A stretch of DNA of 64,000 bases. Origin: WHTI01 sp963756365. GTDB lineage: Bacteria; Actinomycetota; CADDZG01; WHSQ01. Below the pieces are notes generated by a model. The model did no database searches, was not told the DNA's origin, and saw only the letters and a list, made by a program, of their open reading frames with translations. The position numbers and the translations under genes were made by a program. The stretch is from assembly GCA_963756365.1 (NCBI GenBank), contig CAVWNF010000003.1, positions 1,612,001 to 1,676,000 on the forward strand. Direction: 5' to 3'. Below are positions 45,434-54,975 of this stretch, piece by piece. The first letter of the stretch is position 1. Every line of letters begins with the position of its first letter.

Positions 45434-47922
45434 TCGGCCGTGAGGACGAACTCCGACGCGTGATCGAACTGCTGAGGGCCAGGGAGACAGTCATCCTCGT
45501 CGGGCCGCCTGGGATCGGCAAGAGCGCACTGTTGGCTTCGGTCATCGAGCAGCTGGGGGCGAAGTCGCTCGCTGGTGCTGCGATCAGGGCGCTTGCCGAC
45601 GTTCCCTACATCCCTTTCAAGCGAGCTCTGAAGACGGGACATGCTCGGGGACGCTCATGCCATCGCTCGGCAGGTGTCGGCCGTCGACAGGTGATCGCAT
45701 CCTTGTTCTCGAGGATCTCCACTGGGCCGACGAGGGCACCATCGAAGCCCTGCCGAGCATCGCAGACAACACCAGGATGCTGGGCACCCTCCGAGCGGAC
45801 GATCGTCGCACGGATACGGTTTCGAATGCGCTCGAAGGGCACACGAACTTCGTCAAGCTGAGAGCTATCGAGCCGGCAGCACGCACGGCTCATCGTCGCG
45901 GAAGTGGCTCCTGAGTTGTCGCCCTCGGAGGTAGAGGAGATCGTGACGGCCGCCGGCGGGAACCCATTGATGCTCCGCCAGATGGCCACCTCCGGAGCCG
46001 CCGACTCGTTGATCGAGGCCCTCGAATCTCGCCTCGCTGAGCTGTCGGCCCAGGCCTGTCACGAGCTCAAGTACCTCGCCGTCCTTGGACGACCCTTCCG
46101 AAGGAGCGGCCCGGCGATCGAGGAACTCATCGCAGCCCAGCTCGCGGTTCGAGAGGGCGACGCGCGTCGCGTTCGGCGCACTCGCTGATCGATGAAGCGA
46201 TCGTTGAGGCGCTCGACGAGCGTGAGCTCGCCGAGCTGCACCGGGAGATCGGCACAACGGTGTTCGATCCGACGGAAGCGGCGGTTCACTTCGAACTCTG
46301 CGGTCTCCTCGAGGAGGCCTGCGCGAAAGCGTACGAAGCGCTCGAACGCTCGACGAACCCCGGGGAACGTGCCGCGCTGTTGAAGATCCTTGCCCTTCAT
46401 ACGACCGGCGAGGCCGGGGACGACCTCAAGCTGGAGGCGGCCGGTGCGATGAACCAGGGGGGCCTGTCGAGCCAGATCGAGGAGGTCCTCGATCGAATCG
46501 AGAACCCTCACCGCATCGCTCCAGAGATCGCCCTCCATAGGACGCGCGTCCGCAATGAACCGAGGGGATACCGCCCGCGCTTACGAACTGGTCCAGGCGG
46601 GCTTGAGCCGCGCCGGCACCGACGAAACCCCACTGCGGACGGCCCTGATCCTGATGCTGACGGAACTCGACCTCATCGAGGCGAGGCGGTGCGTGGAGAC
46701 ATCGGCCGGTTCCTTGCCCCGATCGACCTCGCCGAGAGGACTGGCACCGGCCTTTCGAGAGCGCTGCGCATCGCAGGATCGGCACTCTCGCAGATCGGTC
46801 ACTCGGACGCGGAACATCACTTGCGAGCGAGCGTTGGTGGAGGCGCAGAGCTCACGGGAGCCAGCGGAGGAGATGCTCGCTGCGTTCAATTTCGCCGACC
46901 ACCTGTTCCCGTCGGCACCCGATCGATCGGTCGCGCTGTGTCTCGCGATGTCATGGCGCGGCGGGGGTAACCAACATGGGCTCGTGGGAGATCGGGATGA
47001 GGATCCTCGCCGAGTTCTACCGTCTGATCGCTAGCGGTAACTTCGCTCCATCGATCGATCGGTTCAACGAGATGCTCGATCTCGGCACCACCCTCGGCCC
47101 GTGAGGATCAGGGCCGAGATGCTTCTCGGTCATCGCCTTCGCGGAACTCGGCCGCTTCGATGAGCCGCAGCCTCGCGACTCTGACCCGCTCGTCGCAGTG
47201 GGTCACGTCGGACGCGGAGACAGAGCCAGATGACGATGGCAGAGGCCCGAATGGCGTGGCTTAGCGGACGCTCCAGCGCGGTGTCTCGATCTTCACGACA
47301 GCGTCACGCAGAAGGGGTGGGGCCGCGACATGCTCGTGACCGAGGTCGCGTGGGCTCGCCTCGACCTCGCGCAGCCGATCGGTGATCTTCGCCGTCACCG
47401 GATCATGCCTATCTGGGACCGATGGAGCTGGAACGCTTGCCGCTCGTTGCGCATTCGGGAACGAACGCTTCGATACGAGGAGCGGTCGAGGGCTTCGACC
47501 GCGTCGTCGAGATCTACTCGCGTCACTGGTTCGGCCGCACGATCCGGCCCCAGTGGGCGGCCGGACTTGCCTGCGCTCGCGCCGGCAGGGAGAGCGAAGC
47601 CATCGATCGGCTCACGACGGTGCATACACGATCGCGACCGAGCACTCCTACGTACCGATGGCGAGACGGGTCTCCAGCACGCTGCGATCGCTCGGTGTCT
47701 TTACGGTCGCGATCATCGAGCGGGAACCGGACGTCTGACGGATCGCGAACTGCAGGTCCTCGGCTCGTCGGAGGCGGTCTCTCGAGTTCGCAGATCGCTC
47801 GTCGACTCCACATCGGACCCCCGACCGTCGAATCCCACGTGAGCAATGGGATGAGAAAGCTCGGGTGCTCGACGCGGGTCGAAGCTGCGAGCCTCGTGAT
47901 GGCGGACGGTGATCCTATGTGA
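45425..47922 (+). pseudogene. LuxR-type large ATPase regulator, copy 2, heavily frame-disrupted
   Basis: About 830 codons when bridged. It begins IIGREDELRRVIELLRARET and has an intact Walker A VILVGPPGIGKSALLASV, then ADVPYIPFKRAL, Walker B DRILVLEDLHWADEGTIEAL, the sensor TRMLGTLRADDRRTD, and the MalT-like ELSPSEVEEIVTAAGGNPLM. TPR-like helices follow. The LuxR domain near 47740-47922 reads LTDRELQVL, GGGLSSSQIARRLHIGPPTV and MRKLGCSTRVEAASLVM. A clear start codon was not found; the beginning overlaps the end of copy 1. At least eight small shifts are required. Confidence 0.6.
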
Positions 47923-48443
47923 GGCCACTCATCGTCATCGACCGGCTCGACGACGACCTCTTCGAGAGCACGGTCGCCGAGGTGGTCGCGGCTGGATGGG
48001 CGCGTCACGATTCGCTTAACCCTCGAGGCGGACGAGTGGGACGCAAGCGAGGCCCGGATCGTCGTCACCGGACGGATCCAGCTCGCCGGTGATGTCGGGG
48101 ACGCCCTCCTTTCGGTCGCGCGCGGAGCCGGTCTCGTCACGGCGCTCGATTGTGAGGGCTACATCAAGCGGAACTTCCTTCACGACCTCTACCGGATCGG
48201 TCCCGTGGAGGTTCGCTACGAGATCGAGGAGTCACCGATCTTGAAGTTGACCGAGGAACAACTGCGACTCCTGGAATACATCGCGACGGGTTCGACGGTG
48301 GCTCAGGCTGCGAGCCGGATCAACCGCTCACGGCGAACGGCGGATCGTCTCCTAAAGGATGCACGCGGCGCTTTGGGGGTCGAGCGCAATGCCGAGGCGG
48401 CCGTCCTCCTCGGCAGCGACTCGAGAGATGGAGGTCGGTCTGA
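47919..48443 (+). pseudogene. Small LuxR-HTH-like protein, frame-disrupted
   Basis: GTG at 47919 overlaps the stop of copy 2 (ATGTGAGG) and gives VRPLIVIDRLDDDLFESTVA. A shift near 47990 leads to ADEWDASEARIVVTGRI, then the stretch KRNFLHDLYRIGPVEVRYEI and a helix-turn-helix LTEEQLRLLEYIATGSTVAQ with AASRINRSRRTADRLLKDAR. About 170 residues with no ATPase. A short second shift near 48425 would end it at the TGA 48441-48443, which overlaps the next start (TGATG). A short regulator working with its large neighbours is plausible. Confidence 0.5.
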
Positions 48444-49570
48444 TGATCCGATCCAAGACCCCACCGTCGGTCGCCGAACTCAGGAAACTTATCCTCGAAG
48501 CTCGCTCAAGCGGGTCGCTGGCGACCGAGTTCGCAACCGCCCTTCGAACTGACCCAAGTCCTGTTCACCTCGGCGCGTGGGGATGAAGCCCTGGCCCTGG
48601 CGCTGTCGATGGGGTGGCGAGCGAAGGAAGAGGGTCTCGATGAGTGGGAGTCGGCCTTCCGGATCGAGGCTGCAACCCTCGAGATCGTCAGAGACGGTCG
48701 CCACTGGCACTCGGTCGAGGAACTGGAACGTCTCCTGTCGGCCGGCAAGACGCTTGATTCGCTCAGGGCCGCTGCCGACGGGATCCTGATCGCGGCCCTC
48801 GCGGAACTCGGTGATTTCGAACGAGCGCAGATGCACCTGAACTCGATCGGCAGCGCGAGCCGGCCAGACGACCAGGTCGAGACCGACTCGGGGCGGATAC
48901 GGCTCTTGTGGTGCAGGGGGGATGAAGAGGGAGTCGTGGCGGTGGCCGACAGGGCAGCGACGAAGACCCCTGGGAGCGTCGTCATCAGGGTCTACGGAGA
49001 CTGGGGACGGATGGCACTCGGTCGTCGGGTGCCGGACCCCCCACCAGACGACGTTCCCGAGTATCTGAAGCCGGGGATCATCGAGTGCCGCGCACTTCCA
49101 CGCTCTGTCACTCGGTGAAGGGGACGACGCTCGCTCGCTGTTCGATGAAGCCCGCGAACGATGGACCGGCATCTGGTTCACGGGTGCTCTCCGATGTCGA
49201 TTGGGTGCAGCACTCGGGGCGCTGGAGGACGCGAACCTCGAGGATGCCCGTGGACGACTGCTCGTCGCCGAACGGATCGCTCAGGATCACGGCCTCGTGC
49301 CCATTCCGTGACGAGGATCAGAAGTCGCCCTCGCCGAAGCAGGTATCGAACGCCGTCCGACGGGAGGGCACCGAGGTGCCGTGACCCATCGTCAGCTCGA
49401 GGTGCTCTCTTGGTGGGTAGTGGGTGCCCAAACACGTGAGATCGCTGAGAGAACTGGACATCGCTCCCTCGACGGTCGAGACGCTGATCCGGACCGCGAT
49501 GATCAGGCTCGGGGCATCGACACGCTTGGAAGCCGCCGCTCTGGCCACCGGGGAACACCCCCTCAGTTGA
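48443..49570 (+). pseudogene. LuxR-type regulator lacking the ATPase domain, copy 3, frame-disrupted
   Basis: ATG at 48443 begins MIRSKTPPSVAELRKLILEA. A shift near 48543 leads to TPR-like helices DEALALALSMGWRAKEEGLD, LIAALAELGDFERAQMHLNS and LLWCRGDEEGVVAVADRAA. More shifts after 49090 end in a LuxR domain: LTHRQLEVLSL, then the tail LDIAPSTVETLIRTAMIRLG and ASTRLEAAALATGEHPLS with stop at 49570. At about 375 codons it is half the length of copies 1 and 2 and has no P-loop, so it looks like a 5'-truncated duplicate. Confidence 0.55.
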
Positions 49571-49687
49571 CCGGGCGGTCAAGTGGTGCGGCTTCTCTCA
49601 GACCTGACGGTCAAGTAACGCATCGCTACTCTGGGAGTCCAAGTGCGTACTGCAAGACACAGCAGATGATGATGAGGGGATAGCCAG

Positions 49688-49925
49688 ATGACCACGATGG
49701 ATGAACTGAGAGGCGCAGGCTTGCTCGAGGAGTCCGGCTTCGAACTGACGCCGAAGGGCCGGGTGTGGCTTCAGGAACTCGAGCGGACCAGGTTCCGCAA
49801 GACCACCGAGGGTCGTGATCGAGCCGAGTTCACGTTATCTCGATGGCGTCGAGGATCTGTCCGATGGTCCCGAGCGCGGCGACGACGAGGACTTCGTGAT
49901 GGGAACGACTGGCCTCCTGCGCTAG
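49688..49925 (+). CDS. Small winged-helix-like hypothetical protein with acidic tail
   Basis: ATG at 49688 gives MTTMDELRGAGLLEESGFEL, then TPKGRVWLQELERTRFRK, which looks like the recognition helix and wing of a PadR/MarR-type fold cut short. Near 49830 the frame should change: the other frame reads YLDGVEDLSDGPERGDDEDF and stops at 49925, just ahead of a terminator, whereas the original frame runs on through basic low-quality sequence. About 79 residues. Function unknown. Confidence 0.5.
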
Positions 49926-49940
49926 CATCCACTAAGAAAC

Positions 49941-49974
49941 AAAAAAGGCCCCGGCATTAGCCGGGGCCTTTTTT
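49941..49974. terminator. Bidirectional rho-independent terminator
   Basis: A-run, GGCCCCGGC (49947-49955), ATTA loop, GCCGGGGCC (49960-49968), then T-run to 49974. A perfect stem with A-tract and T-tract, so it serves the + strand gene ending at 49925 and the - strand gene ending at 49986. Confidence 0.92.
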
Positions 49975-49985
49975 CGTACTCGAGA

Positions 49986-50366
49986 TCAGCCGACCTTCAC
50001 GCTGTCGGAGGAATCCTTCTTGCACTCGTACAGTGCGCCGTACTCGTCGGAGTAGACGCTGCGGGACACCGTCGCGTAGTACTTGCCGTCTGCGTCGTTG
50101 ACCTTCGCCTTCCAATCGCCACTCTCATCGGTAGACGTGGACGCGACCTTCTCGTCCTTCTTCTTCTTGCGTTCCTTGTACACGGTTACGTCGCGGTCCG
50201 CGATGCAGTTTTCATCTGCGGAACTGACGCTCCCTTTGAAACCCTTCTTGCTCTCCTTGATCGTTACCTTGGACTTCGTCGCGCCTTCCTCGGCCTGAGC
50301 GACCCCGCCCACGAGGACGCTCGACGCCATGAGCGCTCCGATCAACAGCATGCGGCCCTTGGCCAC
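49986..50366 (-). CDS. Small secreted Ig-like/beta-sandwich protein
   Basis: A 126-residue exported protein. Signal peptide about 1-25 (MLLIGALMASSVLVGGVAQA core). The mature part is Lys-rich: KSKVTIKESKKGFKGSVSSA then ENCIADRDVTVYKERKKKKD, SGDWKAKVNDADGKYYATVS and a second Cys in LYECKKDSSDSVKVG. Two Cys probably form a disulphide. The pattern (strand, Cys, basic strand, D-SG-W, Y-A, Cys) repeats in the C-terminal part of the divergent 844-residue exoprotein, so the two share a domain. Function unknown. Confidence 0.7.
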   Translation of the reverse strand: MAKGRMLLIGALMASSVLVGGVAQAEEGATKSKVTIKESKKGFKGSVSSADENCIADRDVTVYKERKKKKDEKVASTSTDESGDWKAKVNDADGKYYATVSRSVYSDEYGALYECKKDSSDSVKVG

Positions 50367-50564
50367 CGCGGTACCTCCCTGCTAGTGCGAATCAACCACC
50401 GAAATCCTAGACGTGTGATTCGTGAGATGTAAGGGACTTTGGGCCAGGATTAGTTGCACCTTTCGGGACATATCAGGCATCGCCACCGCGGCGACGGGAG
50501 GAAAGGGCTCGGGGGTGGCGAAACCACCGAAGGACAGGAATCTTTCGGATGGGGGACGCTCACA

Positions 50565-53099
50565 GTGCTGAAGAGAACCGTAGCGACGCTTGCCGCCTCT
50601 GGCCTGATGGCCGGAACCCTTGCTTTGGCACCTATGGGTCACGCAGCCCCGTCGGACACTCCCGCAAGGGAAACCGAGGCCGTGACGATCACCGGAGACA
50701 AGATCCCTGAATGGTCGAGGTTGGCCGCCACGGGTGTGGCTCAGCCGTGGCCGTCGGGTACCGAGTACGGCGACGGCACCCGAGACGCCCACAACGGGAC
50801 CTTGATCGTGCCCCCGGACGCACGCACCGGCGCGAAGGTTGACGAGATCGCTGCGTACAAGTGGAGCGATGGCCTTCACCGCTACGTAGAGGTTCCCGTG
50901 CAGGTGGACGAACGGTTCCCATATTTCCTTGCGAACGCCAGAAGCGACTTCGGTTTCTACTCCGGCACCGACGAGGAACTCACCTACGCATGGGACACGG
51001 AGAACTGGAAGAAGACCGCAGGTGACTGCTTCGCGCAGTACCCGCCGGGTGAAGGAGCCACCCCGGACCCAGTCCCCGGCCTCGACGATGACGACGAGAT
51101 CACCTTCATGGCTTCGGACGCTGGCTCGCAAGCCCCTTCGGATGCCGCTCCCCCGCCCGGAGCAACTTCTGACGGCTACGACATCGCCCTCCTCGATCAG
51201 TTCGCGCCAGATCAGCAGAAGCACGTCTATCTCTTCCTGACCGCGACCGGGCCGAGCTTCGATGCTGACAACGGCTACGTGAACTACCAGCGTCACGCGA
51301 ACGCGGACGAGTGGGTGGATCGCAACAACTGGGCCGATGACGACACCGAGAAACTCGGCTCCTCCAACACCGGCTACGGACCCAACCTCGAGGGAAGCGT
51401 CTGCAACGCGGACGGGACGGTGCGCGCATCGACCGACCGATTCCCGCGTGATGGCGTCACGGTGACAACCGCCAAGTACAAGTGGACGGCGACCGGTCGC
51501 TGGATGATCCGCGGGATGCAGGTCGCAAAGCCGAACAAGGCCGGCTCGTACGGACCCGACCTGATCGACCGCTGGAAGGGCAGGGCGTTCCAGCAAAGCC
51601 CCGACTCAACGGTCTCGCTGGTCGGTTTCGAGGACGAGCAGGTCAACTGGGAGGCGAACGCGACCCTGCTCGGTGAACTCGCCGGCCCGGTCCGCGCCAT
51701 CCGCGAGGTGTGGGGTGCCGACTCGGGCACCAACGTCACCAAGATCGAGACCTTCTATCGCGACAAGATCACTTACCGCTACCACGTGCGCGTCCACCCG
51801 ATCCCGGCAGATGGCCTCTACACATCGTGGGACTACAACCACGATCAGGTTCAGACCTACTACAACGAAGCACTCACCGACGGCGTTCCGATCGACGGCA
51901 AGAGCGACGAGGCCGTAGGGAACATCGACGACATCTTCGGAGAGCCAGCGTTCTTCGACGCCCCCGACCCGACCTTCACCCGACCCCTTGCGTTCCTCAA
52001 CTGGGAGCAGGTCGCGGGCAAGGGCAACAGTGGTTCGTTGGTCTACATCTTCGAGCTCAAGAATCTCCAGTCGCTCGAGAACCCGCTCGTCACCCCGTAC
52101 TACCGAGACGACGCGTGTCTCGACGATGGCACCGGGGACGATCCCTCGCCGCGCATGTGGCCGGGCGAGAGCTATGCGTGGATGTCCGAGCGCAACATCG
52201 ACTACGTGGACCGTCCCTGCTTCACCGACGAGGGAGCGAGCGGTCCGTATCGACAAGGTGCATTCGGGACCCATGGGATCCACTACTTCGTGACGAACGA
52301 CACGGACAACGCCTTCGGTCCTAAGCCGGTGACGGAGATCGATGGCCAGCAGACCGAATGGGCCGTTCCGCAGACGAAGCCTGAACGAGTTGGCGATACC
52401 TATGCGAACACGGTGAAGGTTCCGCTCATCGCCACCCCGTACTTCCTTCCGGGAGGCTCGTCGCAGCCAGACCCCGAGCCCAGCCCAACGGCGTCGCCGA
52501 CGCCAACCGCCACCCCGACACCCACACCAAGCCCCGATGGCTCTCCGAGCGACGAAACGGAAACCTCGTTCCGGGTCTCGGCTCGCAGTCGCAAGGGGCA
52601 CGAGGCCACCTTCGGCGGTGTGGTTCACAAGGACGAGGGCTGTGCGGTTCCCGTCGAGGTCGATCTACTCCGCAAGGTCGCCGGTACCGACGCGTGGGAG
52701 GTAGTCGCATCTGCCACCCCCGACGACTCGGGAGCGTGGGGTCTCACCGTGACCGTCGACAAGAACGCCAACTACGCCGCTGAAACGGACTCGGGTGGTG
52801 TGTGCTCTGACAACCGCACCCACGAGGTTCAGATGTCAGCGAGCGCCGTCGTCAAGATCCTCTCCTACAAGCACAAGCGCAACGTGCTCAAGGGTGAGGT
52901 CTCACCTGAGTACCCCGGCACCACGGTCAAGCTCTTCCAGAAGAAGGGCGGAACGTGGCGAAAGCTGGGGACCGACAAGCTCAACCGAAACTCGCGCTTC
53001 AAGTTCCACGAAGGGCTGCGGAACGGACGCGTGTACAAGGTCGCGTGGAAGAAGCAGTCGGTTGAGAACGAGCGCGGCAGCAAGCGGTTCCGGATCTGA
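50565..53099 (+). CDS. Large secreted protein of unknown function with C-terminal beta domains
   Basis: An 844-residue exported protein. GTG at 50565, after GGGGGA, gives VLKRTVATLAASGLMAGTLA, a Sec signal cut near HAAPSD. The main part (about 40-620) is rich in Asp, Tyr and Trp (AAYKWSDGLHRYVEVPVQVD, PYYRDDACLDDGTGDDPSPR) and may be a carbohydrate- or metal-binding fold; I do not recognise it. A Pro/Thr linker (about 630-660) precedes two tandem beta domains; the first shares a Cys-Cys pattern with the small exoprotein at 49986-50366. A strong terminator follows the stop. Confidence 0.75.
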   Translation: MLKRTVATLAASGLMAGTLALAPMGHAAPSDTPARETEAVTITGDKIPEWSRLAATGVAQPWPSGTEYGDGTRDAHNGTLIVPPDARTGAKVDEIAAYKWSDGLHRYVEVPVQVDERFPYFLANARSDFGFYSGTDEELTYAWDTENWKKTAGDCFAQYPPGEGATPDPVPGLDDDDEITFMASDAGSQAPSDAAPPPGATSDGYDIALLDQFAPDQQKHVYLFLTATGPSFDADNGYVNYQRHANADEWVDRNNWADDDTEKLGSSNTGYGPNLEGSVCNADGTVRASTDRFPRDGVTVTTAKYKWTATGRWMIRGMQVAKPNKAGSYGPDLIDRWKGRAFQQSPDSTVSLVGFEDEQVNWEANATLLGELAGPVRAIREVWGADSGTNVTKIETFYRDKITYRYHVRVHPIPADGLYTSWDYNHDQVQTYYNEALTDGVPIDGKSDEAVGNIDDIFGEPAFFDAPDPTFTRPLAFLNWEQVAGKGNSGSLVYIFELKNLQSLENPLVTPYYRDDACLDDGTGDDPSPRMWPGESYAWMSERNIDYVDRPCFTDEGASGPYRQGAFGTHGIHYFVTNDTDNAFGPKPVTEIDGQQTEWAVPQTKPERVGDTYANTVKVPLIATPYFLPGGSSQPDPEPSPTASPTPTATPTPTPSPDGSPSDETETSFRVSARSRKGHEATFGGVVHKDEGCAVPVEVDLLRKVAGTDAWEVVASATPDDSGAWGLTVTVDKNANYAAETDSGGVCSDNRTHEVQMSASAVVKILSYKHKRNVLKGEVSPEYPGTTVKLFQKKGGTWRKLGTDKLNRNSRFKFHEGLRNGRVYKVAWKKQSVENERGSKRFRI

Positions 53100-53109
53100 T
53101 CTGAAATGA

Positions 53110-53142
53110 CGAAGGGCCCCGGCCATGCTCCGGGGCCCTTCG
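53110..53142 (+). terminator. Rho-independent terminator after the large exoprotein gene
   Basis: CGAAGGGCCCCGG (53110-53122), 7-base loop, CCGGGGCCCTTCG (53130-53142). A perfect 13-bp stem, no long T-run. Confidence 0.8.
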
Positions 53143-53315
53143 CTCGTTCGCATCCCAGGGTGGATGCGAGTCCTCGCACACACGCAAAGTTTTTCGTCTA
53201 TCGGAGATAGTGCGCCTCATGGAATCTCCAGTCAAGACCCTTCCGGGCAGGTTTCAGGGCGCACGCCGCTAGGTATGCTGGCCGCCGCCCTGCCCCATCC
53301 GAGGAGGACATCCCG

Positions 53316-54476
53316 ATGCCTGAAGCAGTGATCGTTTCCGCCGCCCGCACCCCGGTTGGCCGTGCCGGGAAGGGGTCTCTCATCACCGCCCGCCCCGACG
53401 ATCTGATGGCGTTCGCCATCAAGGAAGCCATGGCAAAGGTGCCCGAGGTTGATCCGGGTGAGGTCGTCGATGTGATGATCGGCTGCGGGTTCCCCGAGCA
53501 GAAGCAAGGCATGAACCTCGGCCGTCGTGCGGCGCTCCTCGCAGAACTCCCCCAGCATGTCCCCGGAACGACCGTGAACCGGTTCTGTGCGTCGTCTACT
53601 CAAACGATCAGGATGGCGTTCCACGCGATCAAGGCGGGCGAGGGCGACGTCTTCATCTCCGGAGGCGTCGAGTCGATCAGCCAGGTGGACGGGTACCCGA
53701 AGGACATGGAGGAACTACACCCCAAGCTCTTCGGCGATGACGCTCCGATCGCTAACGTCTACATCCCGATGGGGATGACCGCCGAGAATGTGGCCAAGAA
53801 GTACAACGTCGAGCGCGACGAGATGGACAGATTCGCCCAGCGCAGCCAAGAGAGGGCGGTCGCCGCCCAGGAGCGCGGCTTCTTCGACTGGGAGATCTCG
53901 CCCTACACGCTCGACGACGGCACGGTGGTCACCAAGGATGACGGGCCGCGCGCCAGCTCCTCGTTCGAGAAGCTCCAGACCCTCGCGCCTGCGTTCGACC
54001 CCAACGGCGTCGTCACCGCTGGCAACTCGTGTCCGTTGAACGATGGCGCGGCTGCCGTGGTCGTGATGTCAGAAGAGCGCGCTAAGCAGCTCGGTGTGAC
54101 CCCTCTCGCCCGCATCATCGCGTCGTCGGTGTCCGGGATCGAGCCGGAACTCATGGGGGTCGGTCCGATCGAGGCAGTCAGGAAGGTTCTGAAGCAAGCT
54201 GGCATGTCGATCGACGACGTCGATGCGATGGAACTCAACGAGGCGTTCGCCGCACAGGTGATCCCAGTGTGCCGCGAGGTCGGGATCGACCCCTTCGACG
54301 ATCGCTTCAACGCCAACGGCGGAGCGATCGCCATCGGACATCCCTACGGGATGACCGGGGCCCGCATCATGGGCACCTTGATCAACAACCTGCGTGAGAA
54401 CGACAAGACCATCGGTCTCGAGACCATGTGCGTGGGTGGCGGCCAGGGCATGGCCATCGTCATCGAGCGTCTCTAA
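53316..54476 (+). CDS. Thiolase (acetyl-CoA C-acyltransferase)
   Basis: A 386-residue enzyme of beta-oxidation or acetoacetyl-CoA formation. ATG at 53316 follows GAGGAGG. It begins MPEAVIVSAARTPVGRAGKG. The acyl-accepting Cys is in VNRFCASSTQTIRMAF near residue 90; the second site is NEAFAAQVIPV near 310, the His loop is GGAIAIGHPYGMTGARI near 340 and the second catalytic Cys lies in MCVGGGQGMAIVIE near the end. Length and order are standard. No other beta-oxidation gene is nearby. Confidence 0.93.
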   Translation: MPEAVIVSAARTPVGRAGKGSLITARPDDLMAFAIKEAMAKVPEVDPGEVVDVMIGCGFPEQKQGMNLGRRAALLAELPQHVPGTTVNRFCASSTQTIRMAFHAIKAGEGDVFISGGVESISQVDGYPKDMEELHPKLFGDDAPIANVYIPMGMTAENVAKKYNVERDEMDRFAQRSQERAVAAQERGFFDWEISPYTLDDGTVVTKDDGPRASSSFEKLQTLAPAFDPNGVVTAGNSCPLNDGAAAVVVMSEERAKQLGVTPLARIIASSVSGIEPELMGVGPIEAVRKVLKQAGMSIDDVDAMELNEAFAAQVIPVCREVGIDPFDDRFNANGGAIAIGHPYGMTGARIMGTLINNLRENDKTIGLETMCVGGGQGMAIVIERL

Positions 54477-54542
54477 CCCTCGTTCTGGGCGGTTCAAGGG
54501 TCTGCGGGTGTCGCCACAGCCGCCCAGAAGGTGCTTGATGGG

Positions 54543-54899
54543 TTAGGCAGCGGGGGCGCAGAGCCGTTCGGCGAGCGGGAGTAGTTCGTCGATGTCGGTC
54601 TTGACGAGGAACTCGTCGGCCCACTCGGGAGCCTCGGTGATCACCGCCGAGAACGCGATGATCTTCGGACCGGGGCAAGTGGAGCGGATGAACTGCGCGG
54701 CCTGCTCGCCGTCCCAGCGCGGCATGAAGTAATCGAGCACGACGATGTCCGGCGACAGATCGCACGCGGCCATCGCTGCCTCGAATCCATCGACGGCGAC
54801 GCCCCCGATGCGGAAGCCGCCGTGAACCTGGAATAGGGCAGCAAGGACCTCACGCATCGCGGGGTCATCGTCAACAAGTAGGACGACTGGACGTTCCAT
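54543..54899 (-). CDS. Stand-alone response regulator receiver domain
   Basis: A 118-residue CheY-like protein. Acidic pocket DDDPAMREVL, phospho-acceptor Asp in DIVVLDYFMPRWDGEQ near residue 53, Thr/Ser switch in IIAFSAVITEA and Lys in EFLVKTDIDELLP. No output domain. No histidine kinase gene is in the window, so its partner is unknown. Confidence 0.9.
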   Translation of the reverse strand: MERPVVLLVDDDPAMREVLAALFQVHGGFRIGGVAVDGFEAAMAACDLSPDIVVLDYFMPRWDGEQAAQFIRSTCPGPKIIAFSAVITEAPEWADEFLVKTDIDELLPLAERLCAPAA

Positions 54900-54975
54900 A
54901 TCTTCAATATCGGTTCAAACCGCGCCGGAACCCATCGTCAAGAATACGTAGTTCCAGGTGGTTACACCCGTGAGC

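Noticed and set aside
49570..49687. Two GGTCAAGT-like copies near 49575-49617 as an operator
   Set aside because: Too short and not palindromic; no regulator could be linked to them.
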